Positions 37,191 through 50,500 of a stretch of 64,000 nt of DNA are shown in pieces. Both the position numbers and the translations under genes were made by a program. The stretch is from contig CM068826.1 of the NCBI GenBank assembly GCA_028554795.2, positions 104,136,602-104,200,601 on the forward strand. The letters run 5' to 3'. The notes beneath the pieces were generated by a model. The model saw only the letters and a program-made list of their open reading frames with translations, did not search any database and was not told the DNA's origin. This DNA is from Sinohyriopsis cumingii. Taxonomy: Eukaryota > Mollusca > Bivalvia > Unionida > Unionidae. Each line of letters opens with the position of its first letter. The stretch's first letter is position 1.

Positions 37191-37582
37191 TAAATTCTTG
37201 ATCTTTTCAAAAAAACATTACAGGATACACGTTTAAATTCTTAAAATTGACAAATAAAACTTTTCATTCACTTGCAGTTCATTCGTTTGTAATGCTACTA
37301 TCTTTGACCACACTTCCATTGCATTCCACCTTGTAATAAATTCCTGATATTGCATTTGTTTGTTTAATTCTAAACTCCTGAAATAGTTATGCAACCTCTA
37401 TAAACAATTATGAATGTATCACACTATAGCTTTGTGTCGTTATTTATGTTGATAAAAATATTTTGCTTTGTTATGATTGGAATAAATGAATATCACGATA
37501 GCATGGTTCTAGAGAAGCTAGAAATCCAGTCTCAGTGCCGTTTAGAAACCAACTGCCAATCATTCCATTGCTTTTAGCAAAA

Positions 37583-37588
37583 TTTATT
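37583..37588 (-). promoter_or_regulatory. Poly(A) signal AATAAA for minus-strand EPDR gene
   Basis: Canonical hexamer on the minus strand, about 150 bases after the stop codon. In AT-rich DNA this can occur by chance. Confidence 0.4.
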
Positions 37589-37735
37589 CTTCATAGGAAA
37601 TCGTATTCCCTTGTGGTTAACCACTTTCTAAAATTATCTACCGTCGAATTGCATTGCATCAGTTTGCTTTCTGCCATGTACAAAAAACGACCTTACATAC
37701 ATACATATATACTTACAGACATACAGACATATTAA

Positions 37736-37860
37736 TCAGTTACTTACTAAGTGCTTGCTAACCATTGGCGCCTTGTTACATATTTCAGGCGGATTGAATA
37801 CAGATGGATCTGTGATCCCTGCCGTTATGTTGTAATACCCATTAGTCTGAACAAAGGCGT
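37736..37860 (-). CDS. EPDR minus gene, exon 5 (terminal)
   Basis: Acceptor TTTCATTTCAG. It begins AC completing a Tyr codon, then AFVQTNGYYNITAGITDPSV and onward through the conserved Cys to VSKHLVSN and TGA at 37736-37738. Confidence 0.88.
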
Positions 37861-40800
37861 CTGAAATGAAAATGTGAAATTCATGAAGCAAAACATAACT
37901 CATTGGCTTTCACAGCTTGACAACTTTAACGTTTTTCACAATAGAGTCTTAGATACGTATAGCAAGCCGTACAAACATGTCATTTGGTATCTCGAACTGT
38001 GAGTTATATTTCCTAGTTCTGCTTCTGGGTATTTTACCAAAGCTATAGAATGCTACACTTCCGCTGGATATAGAAACATAAGACAAGCTAATCTACATCT
38101 GCGTTGTATATACAGCTGAATGTTTCTTGCCTCAACATTTAATATACACGTGAGCAGAAGTTAAAAAAAAAAGCCGACCTTGTACATTAAAAATGGAGAA
38201 GTTATGCAATATCGAATCCATGTTTTAAGCTAAATTCAGCTTTAGATAACAACGATAATATGGTATTAGATAGCATGTTTGAATTTAAGAACTTCTGATG
38301 ATGAGATTTAGATTGCAAAAAATGTATCACTCCAATTAAAGGAAATCGATATCGAGGAATACAGTTCTTTTACGAGTTGTTCGTAAGCTCTCTAAGGAAT
38401 ATAGTCTGCCCTAAGTATGTCGCGATACATAATACGTTTCTGGGCCAGTCCATGTTTTGTTCACATAAATATTTCCATTTGCGAAAAATACGACAATGCA
38501 ATGAGTTCTTAGACTGAGTTTAGTTAATATCTGCACACAACATCACTATCAAAGGTTAGAGTATTACCTAAAGTGTGATTCGGCAATGTTATCCCCAAAC
38601 AAGTGTGCTATGTTCTTTGTAAAACAAACACAGTTATATACTATAAAGGCCTCCAGAAGGTTATACATTTTTAGGATATAAACTAACTATAAACTGTTTA
38701 TTTTATAAAACTAGTAAAGGTTTTCCGAGTTTTAAACATGGAATCTTCAAAAACCAACATTCAGGTTTCAAGACGAAATGCGTATTTTTTTCTGGAAGCT
38801 AAACCTGCTCACAACTCTGAATTATCTACGGTACATATTTTAAAAATTGTGTATGCTATTTGAATAATCATACTTGTCGGTATTTTTTCTTCTTCTGATA
38901 TGCTTGAGTAAAAATTGTTTCGTCTCAGAATATTTAAATTAATTGTCTCCAAAATAAAAGAGATTGTTAACTTTTCGTTAACTACCCGCATACTTATTTG
39001 TAAAACTCCGAAGATATTTTGATATTCTCTATCTGTCCGACCGTATGTCCGTAACCATACTTCATCCTAAACCACTGGGTGGAAATGTACGAAACTGTGT
39101 AGTTATGCTGCCCTTCAGGTGACCATCCGCAAGAAGATATAAGCCTCTTGGTGTCCGTGGGAGGGATCCAAAAGTCAGATTTACAAAAATAAAGTTGGGG
39201 AGTATGATCCGCTTGTCAATGGCGGTTATGTGGTTTAGTGGAGCATGTATATTTAGGGGTAGGGTGGAACATGAATTAAGAGAAATCTGTATTTGCAATG
39301 TGAGTCAATGCAGTTGTCGTCATTCCTTTTGTAAATACTTACAGCCGTGCAAAGATCCAATAGCTAATTCTTCTACAGGAATGCAGCCTTTGTCAGTCAC
39401 CTCCAAATACAAGGCATATGGTTCTGCGATGAGTTGGTAAGCCGACGCTGCCAATGAATTTCTACCAAGACCTCTCAGATAGTTACCGGCACTCTTGGTA
39501 GCGTTATCTACAAGGTTTAGATGATAAAGAGTCGTAAAATAAGTGTAATAAGTGAAGTGTTTTATTAAACAAAAAATTGTATCTTCGTTGAAAACTGTCA
39601 TTATATGTCATCGTCATGTTAGAAAATACAAGTAGCAATAAAATCTTTTCAATCTTGATAGATAAACTTTAACATTATTTGTTAATTTACTAATACATGG
39701 TATTACATCCCATTATACCGATATGTCAAAAACAGAACTATATATCTAATATGCTTTGGTTTCAGTTTTACACGTGTTTTCAGTTGAAGTTTATGCTAGA
39801 AGTAAGAAATTTAAACTGGAATCACAAAAGAATCATGTTCCTTAAAAGAATATGTCATTTCAATGTTCCGTATTCAAGAATATACATGAATTAAGATTTT
39901 TCAACTTGGTCTAAAGTTTCGTCCGGAAATATGTTTGAGAATACGGAGGTACGTGCTATTTCATCATATTGCGTATGCCGTTATTTATTTTGTATTGTGT
40001 GATTTACATTTGTCCATAATTGAGGGTAGGAGTTTGGATCTACCTGCCTAATATCTTTATCTTTGTAATTAACATATTACATGGGCTAGTTTTCGTCTAT
40101 GATTATAGATTATATGTAAGATTATTATTATTATTTGCAGGTAAATAGGATGATCAGGACATTGGTTTTCCTTGTGAAGTTTGTCATGTTCTTTATTAAA
40201 TTTAAGTCAAAGACCCGATCTTGTTGACAACTTAGAACATTTCTAGAAATAAACTATACCAAATATTTATAAAAATGGTATACTAGCAGCCGCCGAGCTT
40301 GGCGCTCAGCATTAAGAGGCTAGTGTTATGACTTGTTGGCCTGGTGTTAGATGAAGTGACTAGAATTACTCATTACGAATAAAACATTTGTATAGTGGAA
40401 TCAGTCTTTTAGTCGTGATCAGAGTTTTTTTTAATTTCAATTATTCATTTAAATTACAATGTTCTCATTGATACTATTCGGATTAGATCACCATTTTAGG
40501 ATGGTTATCAATAGATTTAGAGGCATTTTGGATTATATAAGTGTGATACATCAAGCTCATCGTCACTGTTCTGGGGCACTGATACATGAATTATTCAAGA
40601 TTGGCATTTTTTCGGAACACCACTGGAATAGATTCGGAATACTCTATACTTCTGTAGTTGCGATAAAACATTTGGGACTACTGGGGATTAAATCCACGAT
40701 ACTGTAAGTTCTTTTTAAATTTCACTTTGTATTCATGCAAATTAAAATATTTTTTAATTTATTAATCTTGTTTATTTTTGTTCTTTGTTCCTGCTTAATT

Positions 40801-42363
40801 TAAGACCAAAGAGTTGTAACACAACATTGCCGGTGTACCTTCTGAATAACATCCTTAGTTTTATCGATAAATGCAATATAAACCAACAGCTAAATTTTCC
40901 TTGCTTGCTTCATAGCTAAATAGTTATTTGCAAACATCAATCCAAGAAAACAGACGCCTAGCATTACCATTTTTACGTTGGAATTTTCTTTGGAAATGGA
41001 ATCAGCCAAATTGAGAACCTTTCTTTAGAGAAAATACTACATTCATATATTAGTTTTGATGACCTTGTTAATATCATGCATCAATTTAAAGTGATCATGA
41101 TAAATTCATTTGCCAATTCTGAATGGCTAATTTATTTTCATGTATAAGTTTAGATTGATCATGATACATTCATATAGATGTTTTCATCATGCTACATTCA
41201 TATATATATATATATATGTTGTTAACGATATTGATGATTTATCATTCTTGATCATCTTCGTCATCACTTGTTTAATGAATACCTGGGATACATCCGTCCA
41301 CGAAGGGCCCAAGAGCCTGTTTGTAACATCTGGTAGGCTGACCCGATGTTGATTCTACTGTGTATTTAATACCCTATAAAAAGATGAAAAATTGTTAACA
41401 TATTTTTGTGTCTTTGGAAATAAATCAGTCGTTGCCACGCAATCAGGAAATACATGCATTTGTAACGATTGCAGATAATTCTGAGACTAAAATAGTTCTA
41501 AATAGATCATAGTATCTACAAGCATCTTAACGGCAGCAACAGAATAAGGAAAGAAAAGAGGACAACGACAACAATGACGTCAAACAAACTTAAAATGTTC
41601 AAAATTGTATTTCCCCAATCGATGTTTTTATTGGGCAAACTTTTAGTGAATAAAGCAAAAGAAAACCCTAAAAGAAACGAGTTTTTTTTCCTATTCTGGA
41701 CTGGAACTTAAAAGAAAGGACTATATTGAATAAGAGCCATTTTTTGCCCCATTTCTATATGTCCTTATATTATGTATAATGTACATATGAAGTGGTTAAC
41801 ATTTATTTCTGACATCAGTTTAAGGTTTACGTGTCCCTTGCCATGGTTACAGGGTGTCAAAACACTATAAAAAAAAGACATGAAAAGTAGCCATCTTTTC
41901 CGTTTACTTCTCATAGATACTGCTTTATCGTGAGCTATTCACTCAGTTTCAAATTTGCAACATGCATTTTTAGTATTTTAGGGGCTATGAAGCTCTAAAT
42001 ATAAAGTTTAGTTTCTAAACCTATTCCAAAATGGTCCATCGTAGACAAAAATATAATACGGAACTTATACATCAGCTGAAAACTGTTTCTAAAATACGCT
42101 GACAAAAAGGTAGTTGATCATAAAATTTAAAAAAAACAACTGTTTCTCAATAAAATATTGTTTAATATTATTTAATGATGTTTAATATTATTGAATTATT
42201 GAAACAATTGTTTTTATTATATTGTTGAATATGACTGTAAAGGAGGCGTTAGCAGGGGCCTAACGTTTGCTTCTTCGCCGAATACATGGGTTTGTTACCT
42301 TCACTGGAAATGAGAAATGTTCATTACGTATTTATGTAATTTTATCCTTATATTTTCATGGTT

Positions 42364-42406
<43 letters not shown>

Positions 42407-42984
42407 CTGTGTTTCTATCTTTCAAGAAAAAACATTGTCTTCCACACCCTTTGAGGTAGCTAATAGTCAAACTATAATCTATTTATAAACTACTTCTTCA
42501 TCAGTAAAGATATAATATGGACATTAATAAAAACGAGAACACTATTGGTTCAGCACTTTTAATGAGCTTCGGAAAATGTGAAATATGTTTAAGAAGTAAT
42601 AGCATTGAAGAATAAAGGAAAGAAACATACTATAGGTATTGTACTCTCTAAACCATTTTGCGTCTATTTTTAAACCAGCGCGGGAATATTGAATTACACT
42701 GACTGCATACAGTTGTCTGTGAAATGAGACGATGTACATGTTTATAAAGAACATATATCTATAATGAACAAATGGAAACACAATCATTTTATTCTTCGTT
42801 TTGCAAATGATATTTACCAGCACTTAGAGTCTGCAAAGATGGTGATTTACATCTTGCATGATTCGGGGATTTATAGAATTTCAAAGAATTTTTGGAAACA
42901 AGTTTGCGCATAAACATGGGTGAAAAATGAGTCAAAGTAAGTATTTTTCTATCTTTTCATTGTTTAAAATAACTATATATGACT

Positions 42985-43025
<41 letters not shown>

Positions 43026-46000
43026 CTATGCGCACGTAGGCCTATATTAAATTTTTGTTGCGACTCAAAAATAGGGCCCTCTATGGGGGCATTGAAGAAA
43101 TTCAAAAGCGCATAGAAAAATTGTAATGAATACAATAACGTTAAATGAATAATATATACCATTAAAATAATGCTAGTCACATTATTACATTGACTATTAT
43201 AATTTGACACCAGTTTTGAAGGCCAATTCTGTGCATAACTATTTTAAGTACTGTATACTATACATGTTGGCCGATATGCTTGTCCGTATTCCTACGCAAA
43301 TATCATGCGAATATCTCGCCGTAAGGCTTTCTATATAACTGGAGGTTCAGGGAAGTGTCAAAATGAAAATCTATGCCAGCAAGAGACGACGAAACATCTG
43401 ATAAAAGAAATCCAAAAACTAAACACTCATTACCTAACGGTAGCAATTAACCAAAACTAATAGCAAATCCTGATAATTGTAATGACCCCACTCATCCACC
43501 CTCAATATGACCCAGAGGTGATGCACTCCTGCCGTTTGTACACTGTAATAGCCTTTTTTTTGTGTATTTAACCTTGGACGCCTCTTTGATTCACTTGGAG
43601 TGACCAGACGGAACTTGCAATGACTGCACAGTCATCAGAGAGAATAAAAAGCATTATAAATAAACTATTCAGGTCAACATGGACATAAAAAGTCAAATTA
43701 TTAATGAATATGTCTTAAAATATACCGTTCTGTATTCATTTGAATGTGGTATGTACATTGCCAGATTACCCATTAAGAATACCAACCACGTGCTTTAGGG
43801 CACCAGCCTAACAGGGGCACCAGAAAAATTTTTAATTTTTTGCTGATGATAAAACTGAATGAATTATATATGACCATTTCCATCTGCATTTACGAATATT
43901 TTGATTTGGAACGGTGGCATGTTATGTATATTTGATTTAATTTATATTTGATTTGATTTGATTGTTTGTTTGTAGTTTTAATTTTATTTTATTCCATTAT
44001 ATGCTATTGTAGTGTAACTTTATTTACTGGATTTGACATTTTTCAGAAAATCAGTTCAGATCTACTTGACCTGACTGTTTTTCAAAAACAACTATTAACA
44101 GAAACTTTGTATCTAATGCTGACCTAGTTCCTGACCTTGATTCAAAACCAGTAAGAGTTGAAGTAAACTACTTTTTTATTTTTTGTGATTTTTTTCTCAG
44201 ACTAAGATTCATAAAGTGAGATCGAGGCCATACTAGGAGTACGTGATGTTAGGCATTTAAAAAGCTTATATCGTATTCTAGAAACATGATCATGTGACCC
44301 TCATACGGGAATCTGTTTTGCGTCTTAAATTAGTATATAACTGTTTTCTAGAGAATTTGGGCAGTCGGGCTTTAAAACAGTGACACTTTAAGGTGTTTTG
44401 TTGTGACCAGTTTGAATTGATTTTTTCAATTTTCTTCATATTATTTGGATTGCAGGAGATTATTTTTCCCTGGAAACACTTGTGTTCTTAATTCTTAGAC
44501 AAAGACAGTTATCGAAATTTACACAGAATTCAAACACTGGAATATTTTTTCTGTGATTCAACAAAGATTTGTTAACACATCAGTACGATGCTGACCACAT
44601 CATACGTCATCGCCTTCCATTTCGGATTTCATCTGGATTAGAACTCAGTTTCATTAGGACTCTTTATTACTAGGACTTCTATTTTTAATTCTTGCATTAT
44701 TCTTGATTTATTTTTGCATTTGATTTATAAAACCGTAAGTTATTTTTCTCGGGAAATAAATTATTTCTCAAATTTTACAAAGTTTGTTGTCTTCTCTCTT
44801 TTCTTATTGCGTTTGGTAAGAGCCTAAACGTAACGGGCAGCATTGTTATTTTCCAGCCTTTTTTACCTTCTGATATTTGTTCTTTTTAAATTTCACATTT
44901 AGTAGTGGGAGTGGTATACTATAATATTTTCAGTGATAAGGGCCCTTGAAGGCCTTAATATGGCAATTGTTATATATTATCATTCTCTCTTCATCAATAT
45001 TACGCGAAAAGATGCCATAATAACGAAAATATCAATTCAAAGGAGCCAGATGACTACTGATGAATGTCGTGGTCACAGTGTAAAACAACTCCTCATTTGA
45101 TTCACCATTGTCATATTTACATTCTGGAATAGAATATGCAACCTTAAGATGACTAGTCAGTGATGCTTTCTTTGTCAACTCATCATTTACCCATCTTTTT
45201 CAGCCAACAAACAATAGGAAAAATAGATATAATGGCACAACACGCAACCGAGCACCAGTCTTTCAGATACAATAGTCCATGGAATATTTCGACTTGTATT
45301 GGATCCAAATCAAATGGATTTTATTTTTGGAGTGGAGAGACTGGATTTTTAATTGCAACAGACCTGGAAAGTCCATACATGCCATAACCTCTCAGAGCCC
45401 CTCCTCTGTGAGATGCTCATTTGCATAATTCTAGCCTGTTTGACTTAATAAATGCCCATAGTGATGTCACGCAGGTAATCAACTGATATCCTGGGAAATT
45501 CATTCAGTTTCCAAGTGGATGCATCCCTCTTGAAATACAATTTGTGCTTATTCAGCAAGTTGTTCTCTTGAACCAGGATTTAAACCTTAATATGTTAACA
45601 TGTGCAGCGGAAAATGTGATAAAAATAAATTCAGTATGAAAATTTTTTTTTAATATAAATAAACTTGTATGAACGTTATACGATCTAATTATGGAAGAAT
45701 AACCGCTTCACAACCCTGGTTCCAATACCATTATTTTCTGATGCAGACATGATTGACCACCCTTGTAATGTTCCATTTGAGACGAATAACATATTGATAA
45801 AAATGTTAACTTGCATCACATAAAAACAAAATGATTTTTAAATTGCGCATTATTTTTTTTGTTGGTTTTGAGTTACTAATTTTATTAGCAACCTGTAAAT
45901 TGACAGCTGTTGATAGTATGGGTATAATTTCTTAAAATGAATGGTGAAACAAAGATGAAAAAGGGAACTTGATGCGACAATTTGGCACAATAATAGTATA

Positions 46001-47432
46001 CCTTCTGAGCTATTGAAGCTTGCTTTGCTCAGTATGTATATGATGCAGATGACACATTTCTTCCAAGCAGATTTATATAACTGGAGACGATCCTTTGTTG
46101 TTTGCCCACTTAATACTTTAGTTTTAAAGAATGAATATTGTTACTACATGAAGAAAGGCCTAGTTAACAAAATTTAATGAAAAATACGCTGGTTGTAACT
46201 GTTATTTCTATCTGGAAATTGACAGATTCATTTAAAGATTACATGAACGGAATTACGCTGTAATAGTGAGTTAATTAAACGTAGTAAACAGTATCGTGAT
46301 GAAAATGAAGAAAAAACCTTGTTATTTATGTATAAAACAAATAATATATATATGTCCTTATCCTATTATTTACCGCATGCATTTGCAAAAGTTGGCAACG
46401 TAAAAATACAATTCCGTTTAATATTTCCTCTACGTAGTGTTTATTTACTTATAGTTCCAAATGCCCCTTTCAGCGCCTCTCAGAAAAATCGAAATAAGAA
46501 ATATGCCTTCGAAACAAAAGTTTAATTAAGCATATGTGTAGTTTTATTTTTAGAAAATACAGAATGGAATGCACATCACATGTTTTTATAACTTATCGAT
46601 TTTATATTATCTTTCTTTTAAATAGATCTTTTACTGTACTTTCTACATGTAGTGATGTCATATCTAGTGGTTCAAAGTATTCTTTTATAACTAAAAATCT
46701 GTTTTATTCAGTGGGCAGCACTTGTCTGGGATTTCGTGTTTTCAACAAATTTATACACCATTACAATGAACAGTACATGGGAGGATCCAGAGGAGTGTGT
46801 GCTGAGCCGGTGCACCCCTTCGCCCCGCTCTCACTTGGGCGCGAAACAAAAAAGATTGTTTCCTAGCAAAATTTCTGTATAGCTAGATAGTTAAAAGTAT
46901 GCCTTTGAAACCTCTACAATACAGAAAGTTCCTTAGGCCAGAGGATTTCATCCCAAAAGATATATATGCCTACTCATTTACGCCAATCCATCCCACCCCC
47001 ACCCCAACGGAATTTCAGGATCCGCCACTGCACTGTAATACCCTTTCTTAAATACGTTTTGTTCAAATATGTTAATTAACATAATAGAAAGTAATGAATT
47101 AACAAGAATTCAGGTGGGACTGATCACATTTTCATCAACTGAAAACCCAATCCTTGCGTCCACATTGTATGCTAATACCTACATTTACCCTATACTTACT
47201 GCAGCGTGATCGTTATACATATCAACCACCATGCTGGTATTATCGTTGATACTGATGTACTCTCTGGCAGCTATACGCCGATTCACTGCATCGTAGGCTA
47301 CTAACACATTTGCCTTTATAAAAAGAGAACATATGTTATTTTTTCATGGACGCCAAGCAGAACAAAACATAATCAAAACAAAATCAAGTAGTAGCTATTC
47401 AGAAGAGAGTCTCAAGTTAAGACTGATAAGGA

Positions 47433-47507
<75 letters not shown>

Positions 47508-50500
47508 ACAGAACAAAACTTTATGTGAGTCCGGCTCTATATCCACGTTTCTCCATTAATCAAAATCTTTGAGTCCGGTTATTTTCCTACACAGTGGGAG
47601 AAGAGTATTATATGTCCTATATATAACTGAGATGACAAGGGCGATCTAAACAATTACAGAGGTATTTCTCGTATTGATACTCTATGCAAAGTGTTACTGA
47701 TGTATTGAATACCCATACATACACGTGGGCAGAAGACAATGGTCTGATAGAAGAAGCACAAGCAGTCGTTATCAAAAAATACTCCACATGCAACAATATC
47801 TTTATTATTCGGGCTTTAGCTCAGCAGTATATCTCCAAAAGAAATCATTTCATTTGCCTTTTAAAAGCGTTTTTGATAAAATACAGTATGATAAATTATG
47901 TTCATCCATAATGCGCAAGGGTATGAATGGTAAAAAAGTAATAATTTTAATAGAAATGTAAAGAAATTTCAAAAGCTACGTACGAACATCTAAAGGTTTA
48001 ACTACCTGCTTCGAATGTCCATTAGGTACAAGGCACGGCTGTGTTTTAAGCCCTATCATGTTTTCCATTTTTATTGATGATTTCATTACACAGCTCATAC
48101 AACGTATATTGGTGATAGTTTTGCAGTACTTCAAGCTGATGGTGTTGCTAATTGTGCAGATACAGTAAAGCTACTATAGAACCAAATAAATGTTACAGAA
48201 CGTTTCTGTAAAAAAAAAAAAAAACTGATATGACGGTCGATCTTCATAAAACTCCATTCATTGTTTTCAGAAATGGGTGATATCTCAGCAAAAGGAGGTA
48301 GGGATTTTCAAAGAAAGTATAGAGCGTGTGCCTTAATATAAGTACATGGGTCTATTTTTCAAACCAAAAGATGGGTCTATTTTTCACACCAAAAGATGTG
48401 TCTATTTTCCAAACCGAAAGATGTGTTATTGATACTCTATGCAAAGTCTTACTGATGTATTGAGTACCCATACATGCACGTGGGCGGAAGACAATGGTCT
48501 GATAGACGGGTCTATTTTTCACCAAAAGATGGGTCTATTTTTCGCACCAAATAGATGTTCACACCAAAATAAGAGTCAATTTTCCACACCGAAAGATGGG
48601 TCTATTGTTCACACCAAAAGATGGGTCTTTTTTCACACCAAAAGATTGGTCTTTTTTCACACCAAAAGATGGGTCTATTTTTCACACCGAAAGATGGGTC
48701 TATTGTTCACACCAAAGGATGGGTCTATTGTTCACACCAAAAGATTGGTCTTTTTTCACGCCAAAAGATGGGTCAACTTTTCACACAAACGATGAGTCTA
48801 TTTTTCACACAAAAGATGAGTCTATTTTTCACACAAAAGATGGGTCTATTGTTCACACCAAAAGATGAGTCTTTTTTCACACCGAAGGATTGGTCTTTTT
48901 TCACACCAAAAGATGGGTCTATTGTTCAGACCAAAAGATGGGTCTTTTTTCACACCGAAAGATTGGTCTTTTTTTCACACCAAAAGATGGGTCTATTGTT
49001 CACACGAAAAGATGGGTCTATTTTTCACACCAAAAGATGGTATGGACGAGAGCAAAGCAGATACTAGAGGCCCAGGAAAAGAAAGCGTCTTCAGGGATTT
49101 CGAATCATCAAAAACGATGCATTTAAAATTATTGATTCGGTAACTAAACCAATTGCTTGTTATGGGTCGGAAATTTGGGGATATGAATTTAGTAGAGATA
49201 TTATAATTGTGCAATACAACTTAAACAAACATTATTTAGGTGTTCCTAAAACTAACAATAATGCGACTGTGTTAAGAGAGTGCGGAAGTTACCCACTTTG
49301 TACCTTGTATTTTTACGATGTTTTTAATAATGGTTGAAGGTTGTAAGAATGCCTTCAAATCGATACCCACAACAATGATATTTAATGTTGAAAAGAGAAG
49401 ATGAAACTAAACGTTCACGTGGGTCTATTTTTGAGTTAATGATATATTATTTCGCTTCGGTTTTGTGTATGTTTGGCTAAATCAAATTGTTGCAGACAAA
49501 AAAACAATTTTTCTCATTACATATTTTAATGATCATCTACTTGTAAACTAAGACTGGTCAGGACTTTTTTTACTCAAAAAAACCAAAAAAACAGCATTAT
49601 TTATGTTTCTCCATAATTAAGATTTTATTTCCAGTCCTTACAATATTGTGGAAAACAATTTAAGATCTCTCTAATTTATTAATTATTGTCATCTTGTATG
49701 ATATTATCATCTACATTAAGAGTAAATAAAAGATCGAGTAACATTTTACAATTATTTTGTGAAAAATTCATTTTTATTCCTTTACTTTTTTATGACAAAA
49801 ATAATACTAAATCATCAAGAAATAAAAAACTAAAGGAGAGAGACCTTCTTCTTGTCGATAATCCATTATTACAAGCTGAAAAAACTGCTAGTGCACCATT
49901 TAACTTAATACAAATTTTTTTACCTGGTTCATCTTACAAATTAGCATAAAATGTCTGCCAATATTTTATTTAATTAGTTTTGCCAAGACCAACTTTCTCT
50001 AAATTTAATCAATTTTTAAGTCAACAAAACAACAAAATAATTTATTTTACCTTGCGTTTTGGATGTCATTGAATGAAATCAAAGACAAACTATCAATTGT
50101 TGAGTACGTGGTACGATATGTTACCTATGTTTCTTCTACACAACCCAAATTATCTAAAAATTGTTTACCTGTTGTTGAAGGTTGATTTGAGCATATTTAG
50201 CAAAGAATTGACTCTAATTATTGGACGTTCATTCTCTGAATTAATTTCGACTTCCAACACCCTAGTAAGTTGGATTTACAATCCCTTCCAACCAAGAATC
50301 TGGTGTAAATCCTGCATCAATAATTAAATTAAAAATATAATATTTTAAACCGGCTGATAGGTAATCGATAAACTATATCATTTTAGCATTAACTACTGAG
50401 GTATACATAAAACACGATACATGAATATTTTGAACGCGGATTTGAAAACCCTAAGTTTTGAATGGTCACATTGGTCTTGAAAAAATAAAGGACAACTAAT

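Larger units (their letters stand above)
37190..39180. repeat. Segmental duplication, copy C (contains functional EPDR exon 5)
   Basis: 37190-37700 matches 7640-8350 and 17370-17900. 37736-39180 matches 9302-10860. So the DNA downstream of the GPCR and the DNA around EPDR exon 5 are adjacent here, as they are in the 7.6-10.9 kb region. Confidence 0.8.

Noticed and set aside
40459-40707. 82-aa ORF in intron 3 of the minus-strand EPDR gene
   Set aside because: No recognisable domain and it is antisense in an intron; the TGTAAGT at its end could be a donor, but nothing upstream or downstream supports a gene.
48439-49143. ORFs of 78-148 aa with HTKDGSI-type repeats
   Set aside because: All three frames stay open because of the 25-bp minisatellite; the frames overlap each other and none has other gene features.
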